64,000 nucleotides of DNA from Haladaptatus caseinilyticus. GTDB lineage: Archaea > Halobacteriota > Halobacteria > Halobacteriales > Haladaptataceae. The notes under the pieces were generated by a model. It saw only the letters and a program-made list of their open reading frames with translations. It ran no database searches and was not told the origin of the DNA. A program made the position numbers and the translations under genes. Shown piece after piece: positions 52,765 through 62,234 of this stretch (the first letter of the stretch is position 1; each line of letters starts with the position of its first letter). The stretch spans positions 1,922,001 through 1,986,000 of the forward strand of contig NZ_CP111036.1 in NCBI RefSeq assembly GCF_026248685.1, in the 5' to 3' direction.

Positions 52765-53781
52765 ATGGCAAACGGAACTGACTTACAGGGACGCCGCCGT
52801 CTCGTCGTCCTCGTCGGAATAGTCCTCACGTTGGCGGTCGCATGGTGGTTGTTCTTCGTCGTGCCCGATTCGCTTACGGAACTGTTGGGTGTCCTCTTCG
52901 TCCTCCTTTCCGGCGTGATGGGCGCGCGATTCGTCGGTCGGATCGCAGCACAGCGATTTCCCGACTACGACGTGGCGGAAGTCGCCGTCGAAGGTCCCAT
53001 CAGCAGGGACGGCCGTGGGAGAGTACCCTCGCCGGGTGGGACGCCTGCGGACGATATCGTGGAACAAATCGAACGTGCGGACGACGATGCAAACGCGCGC
53101 GCACTCTTGCTTCGACTGAATACGCCCGGGGGCGAAGTCGTCCCGAGCGAGGATATCCGCCTCGCTGCGGAGCGTTTCGACGGACCGACGGTCGCCTACG
53201 CGACCGACGTCTGTGCCAGCGGCGGCTACTGGATCGCCAGCGGCTGTGACGAATTGTACGCTCGCGACGCCAGTCTGATCGGTAGTATCGGCGTCATCGG
53301 GTCACGGGTAAACGCTGCGGAGTTGGCTGACAGGTTCGGGCTCTCCTACGAACGGTTCGCGGCGGGTAAGTACAAGGATGCGGGCATCCCCTTGAAGGAG
53401 ATGGGCGAGGACGAGCGCGAGTACCTCCAAGGCCTCATCGACGGTCTCTACGAGGATTTCGTCGCGCGCGTAACTGCGGGCAGGGATTTGGACTCCGAAA
53501 CGGTCCGCGAGACGGAGGCCCGAGTCTACCTCGGCGACGAGGCCAACGAACTCGGGCTCGTGGATCAACTCGGCACGCGGGAAACCGTGGAGGCACGCAT
53601 CGCGGAACGATTGGGCGTACCGGACGTGTCGGTCCACGAGTTCGAACCACGCCGACCGCTACGCGAACGGCTGAGCGTCGGCGCACAGGGTATCGCTTAC
53701 TCCTTCGGTGCTGGCATGGCGAGCGTACTCGGTGGGGACGAAAATGGGTGCGTCGAAGGGTTCGAATTCCGACTTCGCTAG
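52765..53781 (+). CDS. sppA: Signal peptide peptidase SppA (S49)
   Basis: The 338-residue membrane protease has two N-terminal helices (LVVLVGIVLTLAVAWWLFFV and LLGVLFVLLSGVMGARFVG) and the S49 domain. Ser153 in CASGGYWIASG and Lys204 in AAGKYKDAG are the expected catalytic pair, and DASLIGSIGVIGSRVN is a family motif. It degrades cleaved signal peptides or membrane fragments. The size is that of the short archaeal form rather than the E. coli tandem. Confidence 0.93.
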   Translation: MANGTDLQGRRRLVVLVGIVLTLAVAWWLFFVVPDSLTELLGVLFVLLSGVMGARFVGRIAAQRFPDYDVAEVAVEGPISRDGRGRVPSPGGTPADDIVEQIERADDDANARALLLRLNTPGGEVVPSEDIRLAAERFDGPTVAYATDVCASGGYWIASGCDELYARDASLIGSIGVIGSRVNAAELADRFGLSYERFAAGKYKDAGIPLKEMGEDEREYLQGLIDGLYEDFVARVTAGRDLDSETVRETEARVYLGDEANELGLVDQLGTRETVEARIAERLGVPDVSVHEFEPRRPLRERLSVGAQGIAYSFGAGMASVLGGDENGCVEGFEFRLR

Positions 53782-53902
53782 TAACGAGAGACCGGTTTGG
53801 GGTCGTCAGACCTCCGTTTGAGCGACCCATTTTCGAAGTTTCACATCCGTTCAAACCCGTGGAACTCACTGCTCTTTTACCCCGTCCCGGACTACCACGA
53901 GC

Positions 53903-54991
53903 ATGGCCACCGAATCGGGAACACACGCGTATCGTAACGACCATGGTGACGAGTTCGGACGAACCTACTTTCGCCGACTCGACGATGCTGCAGTATCGAG
54001 TATCGGATTGGGTACCTACCTTGGCGATTCGACTGATGAGGTGGATGAGGCGTACCACAATGCGATTACGACGGCGCTCGCGGGAGGAATCAACGTCGTT
54101 GATACCGCCATCAACTACCGATGTCAGCGTAGCGAGCGCGTGGTTGGACGGGCGCTCGCGGACAGCGACGTAGACCGCGAGTCCGTATTCGTCGCGACGA
54201 AGGGGGGGTTCGTCCCGTTCGATGGCGAACGACCGGCAAACCCGGGAGAATTCGTCACGGATGAGTATCTGAACACCGGCCTCATCGACCGAGACGACCT
54301 CGTTCGCGGGAGTCACTGTATCGCACCCGAGTATATCGACGACCAACTGAACCGGTCGCTGGATAATCTCGGTCTGGACACTATCGACTGTTACTACGTT
54401 CACAATCCGGAAACACAACTGCTCGAACACTCGCGGGAGGAAGTGTACGACCGACTCGAAGCCGTGTTTACCCGACTCGAAGAGCGTGCCAACGACGGGG
54501 ACATTCGTCACTACGGCGTGGCGACGTGGACTGCGTTCCGCGTTCCTACGGATCACGACGACTACCTCTCGCTTCGTGAAATCGTCTCCCGAGCTCGAAA
54601 TGCCGCGAAAAAAGCCGAGAACACTACAACGCATTTCCGCGTCGTCCAACTCCCGTTTAACGTCGTTATGGCCGATGCGTTCACCGTCGAGTCGCAGGAC
54701 GGACCGGAGGGTGACCAGAGTGCGCTCCGGTTCGCCCACGAAGCGGGATTGAACGTGATGACTAGCGCGAGCATCGCACAGGGCGACCTCGCCGAGGAAC
54801 TACCTGCCGACGTCGCGGAACGACTGAACGGTGAGACGACCGCTCAGCGAGCCATCAACTTTGCACGGAGTGCACCCGGCGTGACCTGTTCGCTCGTGGG
54901 TGCGAGTGACACGAATCACGTCGAAGAGAATCTAGACGCGGGACGGTACGACCCGATGGGTGCGAACGCATTCGACGCCGTTTTCGAGTGA
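53903..54991 (+). CDS. Aldo/keto reductase
   Basis: The 362-residue NADPH-dependent oxidoreductase has a TIM-barrel pattern. INVVDTAINYRCQRSERVVG carries the catalytic Asp/Tyr region, VFVATKGG the Lys, and CYYVHNPE the His. The tail SLVGASDTNHVEENLDA is typical of the late cofactor-binding segment. Substrates such as aldehydes or ketoses cannot be told. It is longer than typical (about 330) through insertions after the Lys motif and around residue 200. Confidence 0.88.
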   Translation: MATESGTHAYRNDHGDEFGRTYFRRLDDAAVSSIGLGTYLGDSTDEVDEAYHNAITTALAGGINVVDTAINYRCQRSERVVGRALADSDVDRESVFVATKGGFVPFDGERPANPGEFVTDEYLNTGLIDRDDLVRGSHCIAPEYIDDQLNRSLDNLGLDTIDCYYVHNPETQLLEHSREEVYDRLEAVFTRLEERANDGDIRHYGVATWTAFRVPTDHDDYLSLREIVSRARNAAKKAENTTTHFRVVQLPFNVVMADAFTVESQDGPEGDQSALRFAHEAGLNVMTSASIAQGDLAEELPADVAERLNGETTAQRAINFARSAPGVTCSLVGASDTNHVEENLDAGRYDPMGANAFDAVFE

Positions 54992-55031
54992 GAGTGATCG
55001 GTCGATAGTTGAGGGGTTCAATATGATACTA

Positions 55032-55199
55032 TTATAGTACTTTCCACCGGGTACCACATTCCGGGCACGAACGCACCGAGAAAACTTCGTTCGGGTCGTT
55101 CTGTGTTTTGAGGGATATACCGCATTCAGAACACGATAATCGTCCGTACGTGTCTTTCTTGACTTTTCCCTTTCGTAGGCCGTTTCGAACTGAGTTCAT
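55032..55199 (-). CDS. HVO_0758-type zinc finger protein
   Basis: The 55-residue ORF starts MNSVRNGLRKGKVKKDTYGR at ATG 55199; an upstream ATG at 55214 is also possible. It contains two CxxC knuckles, LSCSECGISLK and RSCPECGTRWK, as in the haloarchaeal HVO_0758 family of small zinc proteins linked in Haloferax to swarming and biofilm changes. The longer frame to 55268 adds an unlikely hydrophobic stretch. It is alone on its strand. Confidence 0.75.
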   Translation of the reverse strand: MNSVRNGLRKGKVKKDTYGRLSCSECGISLKTQNDPNEVFSVRSCPECGTRWKVL

Positions 55200-55351
55200 T
55201 ATATTGTCATACATAGTCATATGACAAATAACCACCGGGGGATATGATTGGATACTTAATAAAATCAAAAAAGACTTTCAATGAAAATGATCTTGGTAGA
55301 ATAAATTTATTGGATAAGTAGATTTTTCATTGTAGGAGTATATTTGCCTCT

Positions 55352-56704
55352 ATGGTCCGTCCTCCTTCACATACTCGTCGCCGCCACTTCCTCCAACTGA
55401 TTGGGGCCTCGGTGATAGGCTCCCTATCGGGATGTATGAGTGATTCGTCCCGTCACGCGTTCGAACCACCGACGCGGTCGAGCGAAGATAAGAATCGAAT
55501 GACAGCAAATACGACTGAACCGACCGCAACGACGAACCCGGAACCGACCCTGCGGACGAAGTACGACAGCAGGGATCGATACGGTTCCCCGGGGACGAGT
55601 TTCGATACCTTCGAAAATCCGTCGCGGTGGGAGGCACTAGAAGGTGAGAAAACGGCCGACAGAAAGACGACGTACACCGGGTCACAGAGCCTCCGACTCG
55701 TCGGACCGAACGGCCATCACGTCATTCTTCAGCGCGAATTCGCCGACCCGCTGGACTTCTCCGACCGTGATATCTCGGCGATGATTCGCACGACGACACC
55801 GAGCAAAATCGGGTTTTACATCTATCTGGTCGATACGGACGACAACTACGCCGCCCTTGAGCTTCGCGATATCACCTACCGGGAACCCGATATCGGCTGG
55901 TTCCGTACCTGTCCCGGCGTGTTCGAGGTGGGTGAAACCGAACCGGATCTGACCGACATCAGCCGAATGAAGCTTCAAGTAACCAACGCGACGAGAGACG
56001 ACGTGGAGGCATGGGTAGACGACCTTCGGCTCCACCCGAAACCGGACAAAGGGTATATCATCCTCAGCTGGGACGACGGCAAACGAAGTTACTACGAACA
56101 CGCTGCGCCGGTTCACGACGAGTACGACCTCCCTGCTGTTCTGACTCACCCACCGCAACCGGAGGGTGTAAAGTACGACCTTTTCATGTCCATCGACGAA
56201 CTCAAGGAACGTCAATCGAAAGGGGACGAAATCGCCGCGCATGGGAGTGTCAACGATCGATTCAGCGAGGTTTCGGCATCGAAGCTCGATAGCATCCTTC
56301 GGCGGAACAAACGATGGCTTCTCGACAACGACTTCGGCGGTGCAAACTTCATCGTCTACCCCGGTAACGACTTCGACGACACCGCACTCGACGTCATCGG
56401 AAACTACCACTACATGGGGGGGATGAACCAGTCGGGCAACGTCAACACGACCGGTGTCCACGGTTTCGACCCGCTCGTGCTTCCCCGAACCATCGGTGAG
56501 GATTTGGAAATCTCGAAACGTGTCGTCGACAACGCGGCAACGCATCGAAACTGTGGCATCCTGAACTTTCACGACTTCGAGAACGGTAATACCATGTCCG
56601 TTGCCGATTACAAGACGCTCCTCGCACATATCGATAGCACGCCAGGTGTCGAGGTCATCACCTTCTCCGACCTCTGGCGGATGAGAACTAACACCACGGA
56701 CTGA
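55352..56704 (+). CDS. Second Tat lipoprotein with polysaccharide deacetylase-type domain
   Basis: The 450-residue protein begins MVRPPSHTRRRHFLQLIGAS with twin arginines and the lipobox SLSGC. A Thr-rich linker precedes a beta-rich module (about 85-225; FENPSRWEALEG, LDFSDRDISAMIRTTTPSKI) and a NodB-type domain from about 232 (IILSWDDGKRSYYEHAAPVH, then DEIAAHGSVNDRFSE). The metal-site histidine pair of normal deacetylases is less clear here (AAHGS only), so activity is uncertain. It is a paralogue of the gene at 34703-35926: both share signal type, linker, module order and FVDDL/WVDDLR-type turns. Confidence 0.8.
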   Translation: MVRPPSHTRRRHFLQLIGASVIGSLSGCMSDSSRHAFEPPTRSSEDKNRMTANTTEPTATTNPEPTLRTKYDSRDRYGSPGTSFDTFENPSRWEALEGEKTADRKTTYTGSQSLRLVGPNGHHVILQREFADPLDFSDRDISAMIRTTTPSKIGFYIYLVDTDDNYAALELRDITYREPDIGWFRTCPGVFEVGETEPDLTDISRMKLQVTNATRDDVEAWVDDLRLHPKPDKGYIILSWDDGKRSYYEHAAPVHDEYDLPAVLTHPPQPEGVKYDLFMSIDELKERQSKGDEIAAHGSVNDRFSEVSASKLDSILRRNKRWLLDNDFGGANFIVYPGNDFDDTALDVIGNYHYMGGMNQSGNVNTTGVHGFDPLVLPRTIGEDLEISKRVVDNAATHRNCGILNFHDFENGNTMSVADYKTLLAHIDSTPGVEVITFSDLWRMRTNTTD

Positions 56705-56760
56705 CGCGCTCTCTTGCCCGTTTCGGAAGGTTTGACTATCCACTCTCGAAACCTCATCAC

Positions 56761-57936
56761 GTGTCCCGTGGTCGCCTCTTCGCGTCGCTCAGTTCGATGG
56801 TGTTTTTAGTCAATTTTGCACGCGTCGTGTTTGCGCCACTCCTCGAACCGCTGAAGGAGGCCTTCACCGTCGGTGATGCAACGGTCGGATTGGTCGCCAC
56901 ACTCGTCTGGCTCGGAAGCGCCCTCCCACGAATTCCAACCGGATATTTGCTCACTCGTGTTCCGCGGCATCACGTCGTCCTCGGAACCGGCGTCGTCCTC
57001 ACCGGTGCGGCAGGGTTCACCGCAGTAGCACGTTCGGTTCCGATGCTAGGTGCGGGTGCGTTCCTGATGGGGGTTGCGAGCGGCGCGTACTTCATCGCCG
57101 CGAACCCGTTGGTGAGCGAACTGTATCCCGAGCGGGTCGGACGGGCCATCGGGATTCACGGTACCGCAAGCCAACTCGCGGCGGTTGCGGCGCCGTTGTT
57201 CGTTAGTATCGCGCTGACACCGTTCGGGTGGCGCGGCGTTCTGGGTTTCATCGGCGTTATCGCAGCACTCACCACGGTCGTGTTCTTCGTCATCGCGCGT
57301 CGAACCGAACTCCCGGATGCGGGGTCGGCGGACCGCGACTTTTGGGCGGCGTTCCGTCGCCAGTGGCCCATCATTCTGAGCGGCGTCGCCATCATCGGCG
57401 CGACGGGATTCGTCTGGAACGGCCTGTTCAACTTCTACCCGACGTATCTGCAAGCGAAGGGTCTCGAACCCAGTACGGCGAGAACGATGCTTACCGTCGT
57501 CTTCGCGGCGGGCGTCCCGGCGTTTTGGCTCACCGGCCGACTCGCGGACCGACTACCTCACGTTCCGCTCATGCTGAGTATCCTCGGCGGGTTCGCGGCG
57601 TGCCTGCTGGCACTGACCGCAGTACGGAGTCTCGCCGCGATCGTCGTCGTGACCATCGTACTCGGATACGTCATCCATAGCCTCTTTCCGGCACTCGACA
57701 CCTATCTGCTGGATTCACTCCCCGACGAAAACCGGGCCAGCGCGTACGCGCTCTATAGCGGACTCATGATGGTGGTACAGGCAGCCGGTAGTTCGATCGT
57801 CGGCGTGCTGAAAGACACGGGATTCGCGTTCAACGACGTGTTCCGTGCGTTTGCGTTCGGCTTGCTGGTCATTCTCGCTGTACTCGTCGTTCTCCATCGG
57901 TCGGACCGACTGCCGACCGGCGCAGTGACGAGTTAG
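56761..57936 (+). CDS. MFS transporter
   Basis: The 391-residue protein has about 12 helices. It starts with GTG 56761 and MSRGRLFASLSSMVFLVNFA; the loop after helix 2 reads LPRIPTGYLLTRVPRH, an MFS-like GxLxDRxxxR variant. A second-half loop reads GRLADRLPHVPL. The substrate is unknown; nitrate/nitrite or drug-type MFS with short loops is possible. It follows the deacetylase gene by 56 bases on the same strand but may be independent. Confidence 0.88.
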   Translation: MSRGRLFASLSSMVFLVNFARVVFAPLLEPLKEAFTVGDATVGLVATLVWLGSALPRIPTGYLLTRVPRHHVVLGTGVVLTGAAGFTAVARSVPMLGAGAFLMGVASGAYFIAANPLVSELYPERVGRAIGIHGTASQLAAVAAPLFVSIALTPFGWRGVLGFIGVIAALTTVVFFVIARRTELPDAGSADRDFWAAFRRQWPIILSGVAIIGATGFVWNGLFNFYPTYLQAKGLEPSTARTMLTVVFAAGVPAFWLTGRLADRLPHVPLMLSILGGFAACLLALTAVRSLAAIVVVTIVLGYVIHSLFPALDTYLLDSLPDENRASAYALYSGLMMVVQAAGSSIVGVLKDTGFAFNDVFRAFAFGLLVILAVLVVLHRSDRLPTGAVTS

Positions 57937-58139
57937 CGAACCGTCGTTCGATGGTCCGTGGTTCCGATTACGACGGTTCGCAAGCGGTCTTTCGCCGGAT
58001 TTCGAAGTCGGTGCGTCGATGGTGGGGATACGGCCCCTTCCAAGGGAACACGAAAGGATAGCAACGAACTCTCCCCGGAAGGGCCGACCGTCTGCCGACT
58101 TCACGCCCTTTTTCATCCCGCTCTTCCAACCCACCACTA

Positions 58140-59243
58140 ATGGAGTACGTGCAGGAGCGGGTGACGACGCTCCACGACTTGACGGGGCAAGCTCCCAACG
58201 CACCGACAGACCGCACCGCCGTCGTCGTCCCGATGACCGACCACGAACATCGGTCACGGACAGCGAGTCGGATCCTCTCGACGCTCGAAACTGTCGGCCC
58301 GAGTCAGGTCGTCGTCCCACTTCGCGCACCACCCGAGCACGTGGGTGCAGTCACCGAGTGGCTGTCGAAGTTCGATCTCCCGCTCACCGTGCTCTGGTGC
58401 AACAGTCCTCGTATCGCGGATTTGCTGGCAAAACACGAGTTGAACGGAGAGACGGGCAAAGGGCGGGACGTCTGGCTCGGGCTGGGTGTCGCGGCCGCGA
58501 AGTCGGATTTCGTGGTTTGTCACGACGCGGATGCGAAAACATACTCCGACGAAATCGTTCCGCGACTGCTCGCGCCGCTCGACTCCGGCTTCGAATTCAC
58601 GAAGGGGTATTACGCCCGTGTCGAGGACGACCGATTGTACGGTCGGCTGTTTCGGCTCTTTTACGCGCCGCTCGTCGAAGCCCTGCTCGAATCCAACGAC
58701 GAACCGATTCTGTCCTATCTCGGTGCGTTTCGATACGCGCTGGCTGGCGAGTTCGGCATGACTGCCGAACTCGCATCGAACCTCCGTATCGAGCGCGATT
58801 GGGGGTTGGAAGTCGGCACCCTCGGCGGCGCGTTCGAGGAGGTCGGCTTCGACGGGACGGCACAGGTCGACCTCGGACGATACGAACACGACCATCGTGG
58901 CGTCTCGGGCGCCGGTGGGCTCTCCGCCATGAGCGAGGGCGTCGGTCGTGCCCTGTTTCGGATCTGTGAAGCGAACGGCGTTTCCCCCGAGTACGAAACC
59001 CTGCCCGCTCGGTACCGAGAAACGTCCCGTCGGTTCGTCCGCCAGTACGCGGCTGATGCCGACTTCAACGGACTTCGCTACGACGTACCGGCGGAGCGCG
59101 AACAGGTCGAAACCTACGCCGACGCGATTCGTCCACCCGACGAAACGGCCAGGGTCCTGCTTCCTGCGTGGACCGATGCGCCCATCGACCCGTCCTCTGT
59201 TCGAGAGGCAGCACGGCCGCGCCTGCCCGAACGCCAACACTGA
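58140..59243 (+). CDS. GT-A glycosyltransferase (glucosyl-3-phosphoglycerate synthase-like)
   Basis: The 367-residue protein has a GT-A fold: TAVVVPMTDHEHRS at the N terminus, CNSPRIADLLAKHEL, and the DxD-type metal motif CHDADA at about 127-132. It continues EIVPRLLAPLDSGFEFTKGYYAR, very like the GpgS/GT81 pattern. It may make glucosyl- or mannosylglycerate, a compatible solute or lipid precursor, but no phosphatase partner is seen nearby. The 26-base gap to the next gene suggests one transcript. Confidence 0.75.
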   Translation: MEYVQERVTTLHDLTGQAPNAPTDRTAVVVPMTDHEHRSRTASRILSTLETVGPSQVVVPLRAPPEHVGAVTEWLSKFDLPLTVLWCNSPRIADLLAKHELNGETGKGRDVWLGLGVAAAKSDFVVCHDADAKTYSDEIVPRLLAPLDSGFEFTKGYYARVEDDRLYGRLFRLFYAPLVEALLESNDEPILSYLGAFRYALAGEFGMTAELASNLRIERDWGLEVGTLGGAFEEVGFDGTAQVDLGRYEHDHRGVSGAGGLSAMSEGVGRALFRICEANGVSPEYETLPARYRETSRRFVRQYAADADFNGLRYDVPAEREQVETYADAIRPPDETARVLLPAWTDAPIDPSSVREAARPRLPERQH

Positions 59244-59269
59244 TATCGGTGGCCCGACGCTTCCCGGTA

Positions 59270-59752
59270 ATGAGCAAAACGAAGGACGAACTGGCCGGGG
59301 TGGTGGACCTCTTCGGCGCACTCACCCGCGACGAACTGGCCGATGCCCTCGCCGAGCTGGCGTTCAAGCAAGGCAAGGAAGTGGACGAATCGACGTTCGA
59401 GTCGGTCATCGAAGGTGCCGTGACGGATTACTACCTCGTGGAAGCCGAGAGCTGTGGGAAAACGGATAGCGAGGGCGAACGCGTGTTGGTTCCCGGCCCC
59501 GTCGCGTTCCCTGTGCTTCCGGACAACGGAGAGGATCTCCCGCACATCATGGACGTTCCGGAGCGTTCCGTAAACCGCGAGCGAATCGGCGAGCGGGTCA
59601 GAAATAGACTTCGGGAGGAAGCGGAGAACGCGGGCGAGGACCGGGCGGGACACCTACTGGATGTGAGCTACGACCTCGAAGCGTGGGCACCGGTTTCGGC
59701 CGACAGCGTGCGCGACCGCCTGGACGAATCGCTCGACGACCGGGCAAATTAA
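59270..59752 (+). CDS. Conserved haloarchaeal protein (DUF7109-like)
   Basis: The 160-residue acidic protein starts MSKTKDELAGVVDLFGALTR at ATG 59270 and has the helical start VDLFGALTRDELADALAELAF, a loop with CGKTD, a GPVAFPVLPDN proline turn and the helical end. I recall haloarchaeal relatives called DUF7109, which should be checked. No activity is known. It lies between the glycosyltransferase and the Nudix gene in one direction with small gaps. Confidence 0.7.
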   Translation: MSKTKDELAGVVDLFGALTRDELADALAELAFKQGKEVDESTFESVIEGAVTDYYLVEAESCGKTDSEGERVLVPGPVAFPVLPDNGEDLPHIMDVPERSVNRERIGERVRNRLREEAENAGEDRAGHLLDVSYDLEAWAPVSADSVRDRLDESLDDRAN

Positions 59753-59776
59753 GGTCGGACGGAGCAACCATTGGAC

Positions 59777-60373
59777 ATGGACTTGGGTCGCGTGACCGAC
59801 AACGAACCGCGGTCGGTCACGGACGAGGAGCGCGACGCCGCCGTACTCGTTCCGGTTGTCGAGCGTGAGGACGGCCCGTACCTCCTGTTCACCAAACGGG
59901 CCGACCATCTGGGCGAACATCCTGGGCAGATGAGCTTTCCCGGCGGCGGTCGAGAACCACAGGACGACGACCTCTGGGACACTGCTCTGCGGGAAGCCAA
60001 CGAGGAAATCGGATTGAGACCCGATGAAGTCGAACGTGTCGGGCGACTGGACGACATCCGGACCGTGACGAACTACTCCGTCACCCCGTTCGTCGTCAGG
60101 ATACCCGACCGAGTCTACGAACCGGACGAGCGCGAAGTCGCAGAAATCGCATTACTCCCCGTTTCGGCGATGATCGACCGGAAAAACTACGAAAGCGAAC
60201 GGCGCGACCATCCCCATTATGGCGACATCGTCATCCATTACTTCCACGTCGATGGCTACACCGTCTGGGGGGCAACTGGACGCATCGTCGTCCAGTTGCT
60301 CGAGTTGACGACGGAGTGGAGCGCACCGGAGCGAATCGACAGGTTCGTGGACACAGACCCGGATTTGAGATAA
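59777..60373 (+). CDS. Nudix hydrolase, coenzyme A pyrophosphatase type
   Basis: The 198-residue protein begins at ATG 59777 (an adjacent TTG is less likely). The region LLFTKRADHLGEHPGQMSFPG marks the CoA-diphosphatase subtype, and the Nudix box is GGGREPQDDDLWDTALREANEEIGL at about 57-79 (G-x5-E-x7-REUxEExGU). It hydrolyses CoA and its derivatives to phosphopantetheine and ADP. It is downstream of the DUF7109-like gene, 24 bases on. Confidence 0.88.
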   Translation: MDLGRVTDNEPRSVTDEERDAAVLVPVVEREDGPYLLFTKRADHLGEHPGQMSFPGGGREPQDDDLWDTALREANEEIGLRPDEVERVGRLDDIRTVTNYSVTPFVVRIPDRVYEPDEREVAEIALLPVSAMIDRKNYESERRDHPHYGDIVIHYFHVDGYTVWGATGRIVVQLLELTTEWSAPERIDRFVDTDPDLR

Positions 60374-60601
60374 CACACTGAAGTCGTGGTGGTCGTTGGT
60401 TCAGCATCGATAGGACTAACTCTCGGATCCTACTCTCCCACGGCGTTTCAGCGAACGCGATGCCGAATTTCCCGCCGGTATCCTTGCCGTTGCCGACAGC
60501 CTTTTCAACACAACCGAACAACGGGAAGTCACATGGTCGCACAGACGATGGATCGCGTTCCGCGTGTACAGTAGCATAGTTCTGACCATGGGAGGAAATC
60601 G

Positions 60602-61384
60602 ATGTTAACCAGTAGCCACGCCATCACACGAACCGGTCTCGATGCTGTCGCACTGAAACCGACCGAGTGTAACGTGCGTCGCGCGCTGGAGTTACCCCTC
60701 GATACGGTCACCATAGACTACGAGGGGCGCGAACACCTCCCCGACGAAGAAACGCTCGCCGAACTCGCCGCCGAAACGACCCTCCGACTGACGGTTCCCG
60801 TCCGGGCGGACGGGTTCGACCCACTCGGGGACGATTCGTTGTTCGACCGACTCCCTGACGAGGCGGGGCAGGTCCTCGTAGCGGGTCATCCCGCCTATCT
60901 CTCCGATCGCGAGAAAAGCCGGGCGATCGCTCCTCGACTCGGGGCCGCGCTCGAGCGCACGTCCGACGCGTGGGTCGGCACCGAAGGCGTGAAGCGAATC
61001 GCCACTGCGACAGGGGCGACGCAGTTCGAACTCCTCTCGCGTTCGACCGACCGCGAACTGCGCGCCCTTCGAGCCGCCGGGTTCGAGGGAACGATTGCGG
61101 TGTACGCCCCGACCGCCCTCACGGACGAGGAGGATACTATCCTCGACGCAGTCGGTGAGTACGTCTCCCGACGCAATCCGGTCGCCCGAGCGCTTCCGGA
61201 CGGCGCGAAAGCCGACGCTCGCGCCACAGGGCGTGCCCGCGACGTGCTCTCGGCGGCAAGTCGGGACTTCGCGTTGGTCGGGAGCGAAGACGAGGTCGGA
61301 GAGCGTGTCTCCGAGTTGAAGGACGCTGGAGCGGACGTCGTCGTCGGATATCCCGCGCGCGGAATCGATCCCTTTCTGGGGTAA
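60602..61384 (+). CDS. Conserved haloarchaeal protein (DUF7388-like)
   Basis: The 260-residue protein begins MLTSSHAITRTGLDAVALKP and has an alternating alpha/beta pattern (LDTVTIDYEGRE, LRLTVPVRADG, QFELLSRSTDRE, GTIAVYAPTAL), ending in GERVSELKDAGADVVVGYP. The shape is a TIM-barrel, close in its tail to luciferase-like (F420-linked) proteins. I recall it as DUF7388. RNase P subunit p30 was considered because both are barrels, but its signature residues are absent. A 228-base gap precedes it. Confidence 0.7.
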   Translation: MLTSSHAITRTGLDAVALKPTECNVRRALELPLDTVTIDYEGREHLPDEETLAELAAETTLRLTVPVRADGFDPLGDDSLFDRLPDEAGQVLVAGHPAYLSDREKSRAIAPRLGAALERTSDAWVGTEGVKRIATATGATQFELLSRSTDRELRALRAAGFEGTIAVYAPTALTDEEDTILDAVGEYVSRRNPVARALPDGAKADARATGRARDVLSAASRDFALVGSEDEVGERVSELKDAGADVVVGYPARGIDPFLG

Positions 61385-61469
61385 CCCCGTAATCGGCTGA
61401 CATCGCTCTCGTTTTTTTCCGTTCGCCGAGACACCCAGTTTCAAATAGCGTGGGTGCCATCGACAGTCC

Positions 61470-62234
61470 ATGAGTCTGCTTCACGAACACACGACCACGA
61501 CGGCGAAAGATGCGTTCGCCGACGTCGAAATCGCGCTTCTCCCCACGGGAAGCGTCGAACAGCACGGTCCCGCGCTCCCGCTGGGGACGGATTTTCTGGC
61601 GGCTGAAGCGGTCGCCCACACGATCTCCGACCGCGAGGACGTAGTTTGTCTGCCGACGATTCCGGTCGGTGTAAGCGAACACCACCGTCAGTTCGACGGA
61701 ACGCTCTGGACCGCTCCGGAAACGTTCGAAAACTACATCGGCGATATCGTCTCCAGCATCGCCAGCCACGGTGTGCGGAAGGTCGTCATCGTCAACGGGC
61801 ACGGCGGCAACAGCGGTGCGCTCCAGCGCGTCGCGCGTCGACTTCGGCGCGAGGAAGTCGCTTTCGCCGTCCCGTGGAACTGGTGGGGCGGAATCGGTGA
61901 AGTGCTGGACGACGAGTTCGGGGTCGGCATCACTCACGCCGACGAAATCGAGACGAGCATGCTCCTCGCCATCGCCGAAGATCTCGTGCGGGAGGCCGCG
62001 CTCGACGACGCCGAAACCGGTGCAGGCGAGACGTGGGGGAAGGACGTTCACGGCGCGAACGTCGGCTTCGACACCATCGACTTCTCCGAGAGCGGTGTCG
62101 TCGGACATCCGACCGAAGGATCGCGAGACGCGGGCGAGCGACTGCTCGCCGCGTCGAGCGACGAACTCGATGCGCTGGTCGAATGGCTTGGTGAACGGGA
62201 GATGGCCGCCCTCTGGCCGGAGGAACACCGATGA
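61470..62234 (+). CDS. Creatininase family amidohydrolase
   Basis: The 254-residue metal enzyme of the creatininase/ArfB family has the metal ligands in GSVEQHGPALPLGTD (Glu, His, Asp), HADEIETSMLL (Asp/Glu) and VNGHGGNSGALQ (His). Archaeal ArfB deformylates a riboflavin/F420 precursor; creatininase itself is less likely. The gene overlaps the DAO-type flavoprotein by four bases (ATGA), so the pair should share a pathway. Confidence 0.88.
   Translation: MSLLHEHTTTTAKDAFADVEIALLPTGSVEQHGPALPLGTDFLAAEAVAHTISDREDVVCLPTIPVGVSEHHRQFDGTLWTAPETFENYIGDIVSSIASHGVRKVVIVNGHGGNSGALQRVARRLRREEVAFAVPWNWWGGIGEVLDDEFGVGITHADEIETSMLLAIAEDLVREAALDDAETGAGETWGKDVHGANVGFDTIDFSESGVVGHPTEGSRDAGERLLAASSDELDALVEWLGEREMAALWPEEHR

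Noticed and set aside
60602-61384. RNase P protein subunit p30 assignment
   Set aside because: The protein has a barrel-like pattern but lacks the family's signature; a haloarchaeal DUF7388-type protein fits better.
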